Part shown: positions 1 to 18,659 of the stretch, piece by piece
How the letters are laid out: every line of letters begins with the position of its first letter
How positions within the stretch are numbered: the first letter of the stretch is position 1
Assembly (NCBI GenBank): GCA_054601695.1
Contig: BAAHQB010000101.1
Coordinates: 1 to 64,000 of the forward strand
Direction of reading: 5' to 3'
Origin: Amorphochlora amoebiformis
Taxonomy: Eukaryota > Cercozoa > Chlorarachniophyceae
Length of the DNA: 64,000 nt
Translations under genes and position numbers: made by a program
The notes under the pieces: generated by a model
Told to the model about the DNA's origin: nothing
Seen by the model: only the letters and a program-made list of their open reading frames with translations
Databases searched by the model: none

Positions 1-2215
<2,215 letters not shown>

Positions 2216-2828
2216 GTTTACATTATGCTATGTACGGATACGTGCTTGTGTATACTTTTAGTTACAAATTGATTAACTTTACACAAGTGTGCATATTTCT
2301 CTCTCACACTCACATAAATAAAATATAAGCATACCTCATCGGCTCTCCTGACATCCTCTTTGCGAACCCAAGGTTTCTTCACACAGACCAAACCGAAAAT
2401 CAAGACCTCGTGTCCTCTCCCCCCACCCCTTTCGAAAAAAATGTTATGATTTTGATGTACTCGGTTTCGATTGATAGGTCTACTACCTATATTTGTAAAG
2501 GGGTGGGGGTGGGGTGGGTGAGTATCACACCTCGAGGACGCCCTGCTGCGGGGATTTGGAGATTCTGCGAGACTATCTGGATCCTGGTTGAGATTCTATT
2601 TTAAGCGGATAGTGACGGTCAATGGCGGATCGCTTGATTTGACAAACCCCTCGTCAATACCCGTCAATCCCCGTCAATCCCCGTCGGTTACGGTCAAAAG
2701 ACCAACTTGAGATATCACATCACATTAAATATCCGATATTTGACAACCTCGGATGGGCGCTATTCCCGGTGATGTCTCCCCTCCGCGTCTTCCCTATCCT
2801 CTTTCCTCTCCGAAGTCTACTCGAGGTT

Positions 2829-3110
2829 GGGTTTGTGTTAGGATTAGGGTTTCTCAAGGCTAGGATTAGGAATACAGTAAGGCTAACGTTAGGGTTAGGG
2901 TTAGGGTTAGGGTTAGGGTTTCGGTTTGGGCTAAGGTTAGGCTTGGAGTTAGGTTTGGGGTTAGGGTTAGGGTTAGATTTAGGTTTTAGGGTTGTTGGGA
3001 TTTGAGTAAAAGGTAGGATTAGGTTCGGAATTAGGATAGAGTAACAGTCGTACTTAGGCTTTGGGTTAGGGTTACGGTTATTGTTAGGGTTAGGATTCGG
3101 AATCTGTTAG
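2829..3110 (+). repeat. Interstitial TTAGGG-like array (left arm)
   Basis: Degenerate and perfect GTTAGG units, with runs of four to five perfect units near 2,890-2,920. The mirror copy is at 20,908-21,180 inside presenilin intron 1. Confidence 0.95.
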
Positions 3111-3149
3111 CAATGAGCTTCAGGTGATAGTTAGCTTTGGGATAGAGTT

Positions 3150-3310
3150 AGGAAGAGAGAGGGAAAGACGGGGAGAGGGAGGGAAACGGAGAGATTGAGA
3201 GAGAGAGAGAGGGGGGGAGAGAAATGAAGATAGAGAGAGGGAAAAGGAAGAGAAAGAGGGAGAGAGAAAAGGAAGAGAAAGAGAGAGAGAGAAGGAAGAG
3301 AGGGAGTTGC
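3150..3310. repeat. GA-rich tract with GGAAGAGAAAGAGGGAGAGA-type units
   Basis: Purine-rich low-complexity sequence mirrored at 20,700-20,870 as a CT-rich tract. No coding signal. Confidence 0.9.
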
Positions 3311-3439
3311 ACAATATGACACCTTCAAGGGATGCACATCATAATGTTATACGATCATATATACAATATATATATATAGATATTTATATCTAGTATATAT
3401 GATATATATATATATATATATTTATATATGTGTATATTT

Positions 3440-3912
3440 ACAACTTAGGTGCAAGTGCCAACCGCGTTCATGGGGCCTATACCAGCTCCAGAGTAGCTAG
3501 TAGCTATAAGAAGTAATCGTGAAATTCAAGCTAGAAGTTGAGGAAACCGTTTTAATAATTAATGAGTTCTCCGCATTGATCATTGAGCTTCAAGAGTTTG
3601 CATTGTACGTGGTTAATTATGAATCATTTCATCGTCATAATTAATTATCTAACCATGATATCAAAATAATTCTGGAATATCTAGAATATTCAAACCGTAG
3701 TACAGAGAGCAGATATACTAGATATATATTGCTATTGTCTACCAGCTAGACCAGGCTTATATTGCTGTCACTGATTTCAAGATTAAATTTAACGGCCTTA
3801 AGTACAAGAATCTCTAGAATTCAAGGAATGAGAACTCAATTGCCTAGATTACATATATATGATGATCGGATTCTTGATAATATTATTATCTAGATTATAG
3901 AAGTATTTCTAC
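3440..3912. other. Non-repetitive presenilin intron 1 sequence, left-arm copy
   Basis: About 470 bp of complex sequence matching 20,075-20,570 in inverted orientation. The right copy has about 25 extra bases near 20,430-20,460. No open frame, splice-bounded coding segment or RNA gene was recognised in it. Confidence 0.6.
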
Positions 3913-4216
3913 TTACTCCATGGCCATCGAATCGTGAATCTGCGAGCCATCGGTTCTCCAGATTCTGCCTCGATCCCGTCATGTTCTGCATGTTTTTCTG
4001 ACTTCTCGGCAGGATTCATCTGGTGGAAAATTTCAAAATATGAAAACATTTGTATAAATCTATCTTGCCTATATATATATTATATATTTATAGAACGTTT
4101 ATACGTATACTTTTCTATATGTATATATATATATATATATTGTATACACACACACATATATATATATATATAAATATATATATATGCACATAAATAATAC
4201 ATATATATATATATAT

Positions 4217-4270
<54 letters not shown>

Positions 4271-4290
4271 TATATCACTATGTATATATA

Positions 4291-4326
<36 letters not shown>

Positions 4327-4450
4327 GTATATATGCATGTATATTGTGTATATACATACATATAAATCTATTATATATTTATATATATATACATATATAA
4401 ATGTATATATATATGTATATATTAAATATGTATATGTATGATATATATAT

Positions 4451-4490
<40 letters not shown>

Positions 4491-4515
4491 GAGTTTGTAT
4501 ATGTATGTGCATTCA

Positions 4516-4552
<37 letters not shown>

Positions 4553-4620
4553 TTTGTATATGTATGTGCATGAAAATATTTACGCGCACATATATATTTA
4601 CATATATGTAGATATTTTAC

Positions 4621-4675
<55 letters not shown>

Positions 4676-4683
4676 CATTATGA

Positions 4684-4724
<41 letters not shown>

Positions 4725-5044
4725 TAACATGAATATATATTTATATATATATATATATATATAATGTAATGTTATATGCTACATGTTATCGATATCTGTA
4801 CATCCCTTATACATAATCCTATATACATATATATATATATATATACATACATACAAATATTCTCCTATATATATATGATGTATATGCACATATATGTACA
4901 TTTATATATGTGTATATATATTTATATATATATATATATATATATATGCTATATATATATATTATATATATGTATATATATATATATAATATATATATAA
5001 TGCACATATACTTGAGGTTCGTCCAGTAGCATTGATTTTCCCAA

Positions 5045-5935
5045 CTAGTCGAGTATCTCAAAGTATGCTTCTTCCTCTGTTGTAGCAAAAACAAGTGTGT
5101 TAAGTTAGAGCGTAGCGTGTCTTGAGCGTCTGACCTTGGTGTTTGCGTGCGAGTCGATGTGCTGAGTCGATCAGTGGGACTTGTTTGCTAGCTGTATGTA
5201 GATGAATTAATTCTTTCACTAACATCAACATCATTGTTTTACATGCCATACATATATATATATATATATGTAATATATTTCTATATATATACATTATATA
5301 TATATATATTATATATATATATATATATTATATATATATATATATGTGTGTGTGTGTGAAAATATATATTAATTATATACATACATACATGCATACACAC
5401 ATACACATATGTGCGTGTGCGAATAAAACATGAATATTATATATATATGTATTTCTATATATATATATATATATTTAATATGTGTGGCCATATACATGAC
5501 ACAGTCGACATGAGGCGATTTGCAGAAGAAGTATATGTGTGGAGGGAGAGGTATGGATAGAGGGAGACATGGATAGAGAGATATCAATAGGGAGAGGCAT
5601 GGATTGAGAGAGTTATATGGATAGAACGTGATATTCGAAGAGGTATGGATAGAAGGAGAGATAAGGTATATGGATCAAGGGATAGACATGGATAGAGAGA
5701 GATGTATGAATAGAGGGAGAATGTATATGCATATGGATAACGGGAGAGATGTCGTTAGAGGGCAAGTGTGTGTGGGAGAGGAATAGGAATGGACATTGAA
5801 ACAGGATTCAACACGGGTGTATAAACAGCAGATACATCTATCAACTGGAAACATACTCTTAATGTACTTTTATTCACTGTAAATACTCAGAAATATAGAT
5901 ACATATCATCACAATGCATACATGTTATGTATATG

Positions 5936-5979
<44 letters not shown>

Positions 5980-6063
5980 GATATATCTCTACTGATTATA
6001 ATAGACATCCATACATACGTAAAATTATACTACATGAATATATGTATATATATATTTATATAC

Positions 6064-6106
<43 letters not shown>

Positions 6107-6402
6107 AACAAAAGAACTTTTTCTTAGACTCAACTGTTTATACCGGTTTTTTTCACAGACTTGACTTTAGTTTTGACATTCTCCACCAGATACTTTAAGA
6201 CTGAGGCATGCTCTCCCGTAATAGCTAGATCCAGAGCCCCGTCACCTGCACAAACAGGAATCTGAGCGTGTGGTAAGCAATATATCACACACACGTGATG
6301 GAAGTCACACTGTGCCGTTTGGATGCGGTAGCCCCACATGCCTCCAGGAAAACGCCCGTTTGGCGTATGCCTAGCGACATCGCCACGGCAATATATATAT
6401 AC

Positions 6403-6439
<37 letters not shown>

Positions 6440-6675
6440 AGCATCCTTTGCCGAGATTGTAAGTCAAGAGGTGAAGGTAGCCCTCTAGTGGAATGGAATT
6501 GGTCTTGTCGAGGGATGGGTTGATACCGAAACGACTAGTAGCTTTCACGTTCGCTTTGGCTTTGATGAGATATTCGACTAAGTGAAACTTGCCTTCTTGA
6601 CACGCAAGTAGTAGGGGGTGTGAAACCTATGAATATATCTGTGTGTGTGTGTGTAAACATTTATATAAAACATAT

Positions 6676-6712
<37 letters not shown>

Positions 6713-7778
6713 TAATATGCTTGTACGCACATATATATATATATATACAAATATATACACATATGTATACTATATATACATATATATATATATATATATA
6801 ATATATATATATGATATAACGTACTCATATATATTCATATTCTTACAATTCGTCCAGTATATGTATATGTTCATCTCCAGATGTTGTCGGAGAAAGTACG
6901 TGAAGGAGAATAAAGAGTGCGTGATGGAGAGGACAAAGAATGAAGGGAGAGGTACTAAGACGCTTTGGAGTACATTTAAGTGGTGGGAAAGAAAGGGCCA
7001 TACTCATGTCAGAATACAACCGTACGACGTGGCATGGTAGTACTATTTAATATTCAAAATAATGGTAAGTATAGTTGCATAGTCTAGTTTGTTGTACCGT
7101 CTTTAGTGACAGCATTGATATCGTGTTTGCCATTGACCATCAGGTACTTTACCGTCGAGACATCCTGCCCCAAGACAGCGTTATGAAGAGGACCAGAGAA
7201 TGCACAGACATCATCTGAGTGGTTCTAAGCAGTTGTTGCTCTAGTCACACGCCACGCGAATGTGTATAAAACCCATGGCTTATATCACACTGGTCGGATG
7301 TCCCCTATAATACGAAAAGGAATCCCTGTGCTATTATTCAAGTGAACCCTGTCCCTATTGAACACGGAACCTTGGCACTAGATGTAAGGCGCTAAGATAG
7401 CCCTTGCTCAATCGAAGAGGAATTTGTGAATAGAAAATCAAGTTTCCATACCGTAACGATCAACAGCTTTGACGTTTGCCTTGACCTTCACCAGATACTG
7501 GACCACCGCTAGCTTCCCAAGATAACACGCGTATAGGAAGGGTGTTTTACCTAGAAGATAAGATGGTGAGTCTTGTGAGGAAAATCAAACAAACACTGGG
7601 TAAAGATGGAATCAACTGCTGTTTTAATTACTGTAGGTGAGTGAATTACCCAGTATCCTTTCAGAAACCTCAAGCTTAGCCTTTGACTTGACTAGCAATT
7701 CTAAGATTTCCACATTCCCTTTCCCACATGCGATGTGTAGAGGTGTATAGCCTAAGAGAGATTCGAATTCACAATCAA
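5045..7778 (-). pseudogene. Ankyrin-repeat gene copy, left arm, one repeat exon inactivated
   Basis: Minus-strand ankyrin exons are at 7,751-7,650, 7,550-7,452, about 7,191-7,098, 6,625-6,527 and 6,245-6,144, then a terminal exon at 5,076-5,045. The first could start at 7,778 through an in-frame upstream AG. All are phase 1 to phase 1 except the terminal one. The third exon has lost its acceptor: the right arm reads TTTTCAG then GTTATGG, whereas this arm reads TTCTCTGG with no AG. The gene also starts abruptly at the palindrome centre with no initiator exon. If exon 3 were simply skipped, the symmetric phases would keep the frame open, so a shorter product is possible. I treat it as a decayed copy. 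Confidence 0.75.
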
Positions 7779-7840
7779 CTACGAACGAAAATACAAATAT
7801 GAATAATGCAAAAACTAATTTAACATATATATATATATAG

Positions 7841-7929
<89 letters not shown>

Positions 7930-8011
7930 GTATATATTGTACAATATATATATACGTATATGAATATAATATATATATATATATATAATATATATATATG
8001 TATGTATAATA

Positions 8012-8092
<81 letters not shown>

Positions 8093-8199
8093 TATATAAA
8101 TATTTGTAAAGATGTAATTTATTTATTTACACACATAGATATATGTATATATATGTAATATATATATGTATGTGTACTATGTATCATTATATAAATATT

Positions 8200-8230
<31 letters not shown>

Positions 8231-8267
8231 GTATATATAATATATATATATATTTGTATACATATAA

Positions 8268-8303
<36 letters not shown>

Positions 8304-8336
8304 GTATAATTACATATGTATGTATGTAATGTATGA

Positions 8337-8432
<96 letters not shown>

Positions 8433-8460
8433 TTTATCAATATATTTTTATATTAAATAT

Positions 8461-8690
8461 ATACGATTCATCGGAATTTGTATTGAGAGTATAAGAGGTA
8501 GTTATCAATGGATATGTGGTAGGCGTAGGGTTAGGATTCTGTTAGGGTTAGCGTTAGTGGACTATCTGGGAAGAAGAGAAATGAGTACATGGAGAGAACA
8601 GAGATTGGGACTATCAAAGCTTACCCGCTAGTTATTGACATCAATACATGTTTTCACTTTCAAAACATTGATAGTATAAACACTATATAT
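8461..8690. repeat. Conserved non-coding block near the palindrome centre
   Basis: Complex sequence containing GTTAGGG and CAGAGATTGGGACTATCAAA. It occurs in inverted orientation at 11,100-11,330 and again at 15,130-15,350. It marks the inner edge of the palindrome, and the two plus-side copies belong to the tandem duplication. Confidence 0.9.
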
Positions 8691-8744
8691 AAACATATAT
8701 GTACATACATACATATATATATTATATATATATATATATATGTA

Positions 8745-8785
<41 letters not shown>

Positions 8786-8869
8786 TGTATGTATATTTTT
8801 TTTTTCACACATATATACATATATATATATGTATGTATATATGTATCAAAATACATATATTAGATAAAG

Positions 8870-8907
<38 letters not shown>

Positions 8908-9004
8908 CATGTATATGGAAACTTCAATGTATTTATAATATATCTATACACACGCACACAAACGCACACACACATATATATTTATATTTATATACATATA
9001 CATA

Positions 9005-9038
<34 letters not shown>

Positions 9039-9183
9039 CACATATAAAATAATCATAATAGTTAATAATAACAACAAAGTGTGATAAATATGGTCACATT
9101 GATAGTATAAACATTACATATGTTCACATCTTTACACACATATATATTATATATATATACTCAGATGATGTCTGTGTTTTCAG

Positions 9184-9597
9184 GTGACGGTCCTCTTCAT
9201 AACGCTGTCAGGGGGCAGGATGTCCCGACGGTAAAGTACCTGATGGTCAATGGCGAACACGATATCAATGCTGTCACTAAAGACGGTAGAACAACTAGAC
9301 TTAGCGCACCTATACTCACTATTATTTTGAATACTAAACCACATAATACCATGTGATGCGACTTCTTTTTCGCGTAAGAATAGCCATTTCTTTGCCTCCA
9401 TTTAAATGTTGCACCCTGTTCTGTTCTGTTGTAAGCTCTCCCTTCCTTCTTTGTCCTCCTTTGCGCTCTCTCCATCACGCCCTTTTTTCTCGCTAAAAAT
9501 CTAGAAAGGGAGACAAACATATATTGGATGAATTGTAAGAATAAAAAACATGTCATATATATATGCACATATGCATACTTCTTTTCTTTTAAGTGTA

Positions 9598-9646
<49 letters not shown>

Positions 9647-9974
9647 TATTTATATATATATATATAATATATATATGTATATATCTATATTGATATATTT
9701 ATATAAGTGTATACATAAATATAAGCATATAAGTATTTGAATATATATGTATACATATATATATATACATACATATATATATATATATATGTACATGTAT
9801 ATGTATAATTATATATATATATATATATGTAAAAATATAATGTGTGTATATGTAAATATATGTATATATATGTTTATTTATATATGTATTCAAATATATG
9901 TGTTTCTGCATATTGTTTTCTTATAAAATTAAAATACATAATTTTGTATAATATATTCTCAAACATGTATGTAT

Positions 9975-10031
<57 letters not shown>

Positions 10032-10086
10032 CAATATAAATATAAACCTAAATAAATACAAATATACCTAAATATTTATGTATACG

Positions 10087-10118
<32 letters not shown>

Positions 10119-10158
10119 GAAATATATATATTCAAATGTACGTATACACGCATATATA

Positions 10159-10200
<42 letters not shown>

Positions 10201-10681
10201 GTAAACTTATATATCTATATACATATATACATAAATGTGTGTATGTATGTGCACACACACACACATAATATTTATATCGAATGTAAGCATAGACATACAT
10301 ACAAACATGGATATGTATATCTAAATAAATATTGTTCTCTTAATTTACCATAAAAATGCATTTGAAATATACAAGTGAAAAAATATATATTGTGCATATA
10401 AATATATATATATATATGTATATATACTAGACATTTATATATATAAATATATATGTATATATATATATATGTGTATATATATATATATGTAAAACTTTAC
10501 AAATGTATGTGTGTGTATATATATATATTTATATGTATGTACATTATATATTTATAATATATGTATGTGTGTATATATAGATAAAATATGTGTGTGTATA
10601 TGTATATGTGTATGTATGTAATGTATGTATTGTACAAATATATGTATAGATATATATAATATGTTTTATGTATACACACAC

Positions 10682-10713
<32 letters not shown>

Positions 10714-10772
10714 ATACATGTGAACATATGTAATGTTTATACTATCAATGTTACCATATTTAACCCACTTTG

Positions 10773-10804
<32 letters not shown>

Positions 10805-10822
10805 TATGTATATGTATATATA

Positions 10823-10882
<60 letters not shown>

Positions 10883-10953
10883 CGTGTGTTTGTGTGCGTG
10901 TGTATAGATATACAATAAATACATGGAAGTGTGCATATACATGTAAGTATAAT

Positions 10954-10988
<35 letters not shown>

Positions 10989-11024
10989 AGAAATAGAGAG
11001 AGAGAGATGTATAAATATACATCA

Positions 11025-11079
<55 letters not shown>

Positions 11080-11504
11080 ATGTATGTACATATATGTTTA
11101 TATGTAGTGGTTATACTATCAATGTTTTGAAACTGAAAATATGTATTAATGTCAAAAACTAGCGGGTAAGCTTTGATAGTCCCAATCTCTGTTCTCTCCA
11201 TGTACTCATTTCTCTGCTTCCCAGATAGTCCACTAACGCTAACCCTAACAGAATCCTAACCCTAAGCCTACCACATATCCATTCATAACTACCTCTTTTA
11301 CTCTCAATACAAATTCCGATGATTGTTATATATTTAATATATAAATATATTCATAAATATATATTTTATGTTGCATGCATATACATATATACATAAATAT
11401 ACATATATTTATATATACATATGAACACATACATATATACATATATATATATATTTATCCGCATACATATATACATACATATATATACATATGTGTGTGT
11501 ATGT

Positions 11505-11552
<48 letters not shown>

Positions 11553-11673
11553 GTACACATATACGTATTTATATGTACATATATATATATATATATAATA
11601 TATATATATATATACATGTAAATATATATATATATACATATTTATATATATATGTAATATATAGGAAATAACT

Positions 11674-11716
<43 letters not shown>

Positions 11717-11900
11717 CACATATGTATATATATATACATATATACATACAGATATCTGAAAAATGTGTATGTAAGTATAAATATTTATGAATGACATATA
11801 TCTACAGATATATGTAGAGATATATTATATATAGATATATTTCCACATTGCATTACGTATGTGTATATATTTGTATATATGATATAGAGATCTAATAATA

Positions 11901-11931
<31 letters not shown>

Positions 11932-11938
11932 CCATATG

Positions 11939-11973
<35 letters not shown>

Positions 11974-12616
11974 GCATATGTGTGTATATATATATACGTT
12001 GTATTAGTTTTTGCATTATTTATTTTGTGTATTTTCGTTCGTAGTTGATTGTGAATTCGAATCTCTCTTAGGCTATACACCTCTACACTACGCATGTGAA
12101 GAAGGGAATGTGGAAATCTCGAGATTGCTAGTCGAGTCGAAGGCAAACCTTGAGGCTTCTGAAAGGAAATATGGTAATTCACTCACCTTACAGTAATTGA
12201 AACAGCAGTTGATTCCATCTTTACCCTGTGTTTGTTTGATTTTCCTCACAACACTCACCATCTTATCTTCTAGGTAAAACACCCTTGCTATACGCGTGTT
12301 ATCTTGGGAAGCTAGCGGTGGTCCAGTATCTGGTGAAGGTCAAGGCAAACGTCAAAGCTGTTGATCGTTTCGGTATGGAAACTTGATTTTCTATTCACGA
12401 ATTCCTCTTCGATTGAGCAAGGGTTATCTTAGCGCCTTATATCTAGTGCCAAGGTTCCGTGTTCAATAGGGGCATTGAATGATAGCACAGGATTCCTTTT
12501 CGTATTACAGGGAACATCCGACCCTTGTGATATAGCCCATGGGTTTTATCACGTTCGCGTGGCGTGACTAGACCAACAACTGCTTAGAACCACTCAGAGG
12601 ATGTTTATGTTTTCAG
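9184..12616 (+). repeat. Tandem duplication unit 1 (about 3.4 kb)
   Basis: Starts with a P-type ankyrin exon, then TA-rich intron, the conserved block at 11,100-11,330, then T and K exons. It matches unit 2 in order and sequence, for example CGAATGTAAGCATAGACATA at about 10,280 and 13,950. This unit lacks the 260-bp insert present in unit 2. Confidence 0.9.
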
Positions 12617-13140
12617 GTCGGGGTCCTCTTCATATCGCTGTCTTGGGGCAGGATGTCTCGACGGTAAAGTACCTGATGGTCAATGGCGAACACGATATCA
12701 ATGCTGTCACTAAAGACGGTACAACAACTAGACTTAGCGCACCTATACTCACTCTTATCTTAAACGCCAAAACCACATAATACCATGTGATGCGACTTCT
12801 TTTTCGCGTAATAAGAATAGCCATTTCTTTGCCTCCATTTAAATGTTGCACCCTGTTCTGTTCTGTTGTAAGCTCTCCCTTCCTTCTTTGTCCTCCTTTG
12901 CGCTCTCTTCATCACGCCCTTTTTTATCGCTAAAAATCTAAAAAGGGAGACAAACATATATTGGACGAATTGTAAGAATATGGATGTACATCAAATATGT
13001 TATATATGGACATATACATATCTATATTTTTATAAATAGACATATATATATATATATATTATATATTGTATATATATATGTGTGTGTATATATATCTATA
13101 AATATAACCTAAATAAATACAGATATACCTAAATATTTAT

Positions 13141-13176
<36 letters not shown>

Positions 13177-13658
13177 TTATTGTAGCGCAGTGGTCTAGTA
13201 GATGGTAGTCCAGAGTTCGATTCAAGTCCGTTTGGATTATGACGAATAATTATAATTAACTTCTTGCGGTAGTCGGATACTTCCTTTCTTCCTCCGGAAC
13301 CGTACGGGTTCCGAGAATATTCTGGGTTCCGACTATTGTGCTACTACTCGTATACTCTGAGCAATCGACGGTAGTCTAGCCAGCCGCCGCGTAGTAAACT
13401 AGCTATAGGTTCCGCGCTAGCTACACATGCTGTAACGATACATATTCAAATGTACGTATACATGTAATATATATAAATATATGTACTCATACACATACAC
13501 ATATATATACATATATACATATCGTTCATAAATATGTTGTATATTTGTATATGTATGTGTGTGTGTGTGTGTTAAAATTCACAAATATACCAATGTGTAC
13601 GCATATAGAAGAATATACATATTTAAAAATATGTCTGCCTGTCTGTCTATTATGTATG

Positions 13659-13726
<68 letters not shown>

Positions 13727-13758
13727 ATGCATGTATGTATGAATACAAATATGCATAC

Positions 13759-13826
<68 letters not shown>

Positions 13827-14160
13827 GCAGATATATAATTAAATATTTATATATCTATATATATACAATATATATACATACATAATATATATATATATAT
13901 ACATATATATCTATATGTATATATATATATACACATATAATAATTATATCGAATGTAAGCATAGACATACACAAACATGGATATGTATATGTAAATAAAT
14001 ATGGTTCTCTTAATTTACCATCAAAATGCATTTTGAATATACAAGTAAAAATATATATGTGTTGTACATATAAATATATATATGTGTGTCTAATTATGTA
14101 TGTACTAAATATGTATGTAAATATATATGTATATATATACATATGTGTATGTATGTGTGC

Positions 14161-14217
<57 letters not shown>

Positions 14218-14220
14218 TTT

Positions 14221-14269
<49 letters not shown>

Positions 14270-14406
14270 ATATATATATATATATGTGTGTGTAGATATA
14301 AAAATGTATATATATATATATATCTATATGTATATATGTATATATGTGTATGTATATAATATATATTTATGCATATATGGAAGTGTGCATGTCTAAATAT
14401 GTAAAA

Positions 14407-14476
<70 letters not shown>

Positions 14477-14745
14477 ATATATGTGTGTATATATATATGT
14501 ATAATATATGTATATATATATATATATATTTATTTATATATATTTATAATATGTTTGATATTTAGTATATATATATATATGTATATAATATGTTTTGTAT
14601 ACACATATATAAATATATATATGTTATATGTATATATATATATAATATATATGTGTGTAAAGATGTGAACATATGTAATGTTTATACTATCAATGTGACC
14701 ATATTTATCACACTTTGTTGTTATTATTAACTATTATGATTATTT

Positions 14746-14804
<59 letters not shown>

Positions 14805-14898
14805 GTATATAAATATAAATATATATGTGTGTGTATGTGTTTGTGTACGTGTGTATAGATATATTATAAATACATGGAAGTGTACATATACATGTAGG

Positions 14899-14933
<35 letters not shown>

Positions 14934-15028
14934 CACATATATACATACATATATATACATATACATATGTGTATGTATGTGTGTATACCCAAAGAGAAAG
15001 AGAGAGAGAGATGTATAAATATACATCA

Positions 15029-15073
<45 letters not shown>

Positions 15074-15555
15074 TATATATATATATACATATATGTGTGT
15101 GTGTATGTACACATATGTTTACATATAGTCTGTACACTATCAACGTTTTGGAATTGTAAACATGTATTAATGTCAAAAAGTAGCGGATAAGCTTTGATAG
15201 TCCCAATCTCTGTTCTCTCCATGTACTCATTTCTCTGCTTCCCAGATAGTCCACTAACGCTAACCCTAACAGAATCCTAACCCTAAGCCTACCACATATC
15301 CATTCATAACTACCTCTTTTACTCTCAATACAAATTCCGATGATTCTTAAATATTTATATTCATAAATATATTCTATGTTATTTGTATATATATATTATA
15401 ATATATACACATATATTTTCATATACACACATATATATATGGAAATATATATACAATATGTGTATTTATATACATATTTATACACATATACATATATATA
15501 TATATATATGTAATATTTATATATATGTATCGAGTATATATACAACTTATATTTA

Positions 15556-15590
<35 letters not shown>

Positions 15591-15718
15591 GCATATATAT
15601 AACTAAAAAATGTGTGTAAATATAAATATTTATAAAATGATACATAGTACACATACATATACATGTTACATATATATACATATGTGTGTGTGTGTAAATA
15701 TAAATATTTATAAAAAGA

Positions 15719-15764
<46 letters not shown>

Positions 15765-15801
15765 TGTGTCTGTGTATGACGAATATATATATATATATAT
15801 A

Positions 15802-15868
<67 letters not shown>

Positions 15869-15929
15869 TCTCATATTACATATTATCTATGTGTACGTAT
15901 TTCTATATATGATATAGATCTAGTAATAA

Positions 15930-15978
<49 letters not shown>

Positions 15979-16008
15979 TCATATACGTATATATATATTG
16001 TACAATAT

Positions 16009-16097
<89 letters not shown>

Positions 16098-17136
16098 CTA
16101 TATATATATATATATGTTAAATTAGTTTTTGCATTATTCATATTTGTATTTTCGTTCGTAGTTGATTGTGAATTCGAATCTCTCTTAGGCTATACACCTC
16201 TACACATCGCATGTGGGAAAGGGAATGTGGAAATCTTGAGATTGCTAGTCGAGTCAAAGGCTAAGCTTGAGGTTTCTGAAAGGATACTGGGTAATTCACT
16301 CACCTACAGTAATTAAAACAGCAGTTGATTCCATCTTTACCCAGTGTTTGTTTGATTTTCCTCACAAGACTCACCATCTTATCTTCTAGGTAAAACACCC
16401 TTCCTATACGCGTGTTATCTTGGGAAGCTAGCGGTGGTCCAGTATCTGGTGAAGGTCAAGGCAAACGTCAAAGCTGTTGATCGTTACGGTATGGAAACTT
16501 GATTTTCTATTCACGAATTCCTCTTCGATTGAGCAAGGGCTATCTTAGCGCCTTACATCTAGTGCCAAGGTTCCGTGTTCAATAGGGACAGGGTTCACTT
16601 GAATAATAGCACAGGATCCCTTTTCGTATTATAGGGGACATCCGACCAGTGTGATATAGCCCATGGGTTTTATCACGTTCGCGTGGCGTGTGACTAGAGC
16701 AACAACTGCTTAGAACCACTCAGATGATGTCTGTGTTTTCAGGTTATGGTCCTCTTCATAACGCTGTCTTGGGGCAGGATGTCTCGACGGTAAAGTACCT
16801 GATGGTCAATGGCGAACACGATATCAATGCTGTCACTAAAGACGGTACAACAACTAGACTTAGTGCAACTATACTTACCATTATTTTGAATATTAGAATA
16901 CGTACTACCATGCCACGTCGTACGGTTGTATTCTGACATGAGTGTGGCCCTTTCTTTCCCACCACTTAAATGCTGTTCCAAAGCGTCTTAGTACCTCTCC
17001 CTTCATTCTTTGTCCTCTCCATCACGCACTCTTTATTCTCCTTCACGTACTTTCTCCGACAACATCTGGAGATGAACATATACATATCCTGGACGAATTG
17101 TAAGAATATGAATGTATATGAGTACGTTATATCATA

Positions 17137-17177
<41 letters not shown>

Positions 17178-17233
17178 GTATACATATGTGTATATATTTG
17201 TATATATATATATATATGTGCGTACAAGCATAT

Positions 17234-17278
<45 letters not shown>

Positions 17279-17514
17279 ATATGTTTTATATAAATGTTTA
17301 CACACACACACACAGATATATTCATAGGTTTCACACCCCTACTACTTGCGTGTCAAGAAGGCAAGTTTCACTTAGTCGAATATCTCATCAAAGCCAAAGC
17401 GAACGTGAAAGCTACTAGTCGTTTCGGTATGGACCCATCCCTCGACAAGACCAATTCCATTCCACTAGAGGGCTACCTTCACCTCTTGGACTTACAATAT
17501 CGGCAAAGGATGCT

Positions 17515-17566
<52 letters not shown>

Positions 17567-17992
17567 CGTGGTGATGTCGCTAGGCATACGCCAAACGGGC
17601 GTTTTCCTGGAGGCATGTGGGGCTACCGCATCCAAACGGCACAGTGTGACTTACATCACGTGTGTGTGATATATTGCTTACCACACGCTCAGATTCCTGT
17701 TTGTGCAGGTGACGGGGCTCTGGATCTAGCTATTACGGGAGGGCATGCCTCAGTCTTAAAGTATCTGGTGGAGAATGTCAAAACTAAAGTCAAGTCTGTG
17801 AAAAAAACCGGTATAACAGTCAAGTATAAGAAAAGTTCTTCTGTTTATATATATATATATATATATATATATGTAGATATATATATATATATATGTGTAT
17901 ATAAATATATATATATATATATTCATGTAGTATAATTTTACGTATGTATGGATGTCTATTATAATCAGTAGAGATATATCTATATATGTATA

Positions 17993-18027
<35 letters not shown>

Positions 18028-18625
18028 GTATATACATATACATAACATGTATGCATTGTGATGATATGTATCTATATTTCTGAGTATTTACAGTGAATAA
18101 AAGTACATTAAGAGTATGTTTCCAGTTGATAGATGTATCTGCTATTTCTACACCCGTGTTGAATCCTGTTTCAATGTCCATTCCTATTCCTCTCCCACAC
18201 ACACTTGCCCTCTAACGACATCTCTCCCGTTATCCATATGCATATACATTCTCCCTCTATTCATACATCTCTCTCTATCCATGTCTATCCCTTGATCCAT
18301 ATACCTTATCTCTCCTTCTATCCATACCTCTTCGAATATCACGTTCTATCCATATAACTCTCTCAATCCATGCCTCTCCCTATTGATATCTCTCTATCCA
18401 TGTCTCCCTCTATCCATACCTCTCCCTCCACACATATATTTCTCTCCGAATCGCCTCATGTCGACTGTGTCATGTATATGGCCACACATATTAAATATAT
18501 ATATATATATATAGAAATACATATATATATAATATTCATGTTTTATTCGCACACGCACATATGTGTATGTGTGTATGCATGTATGTATGTATATAATTAA
18601 TATATATTTTCACACACACACACAT

Positions 18626-18659
<34 letters not shown>

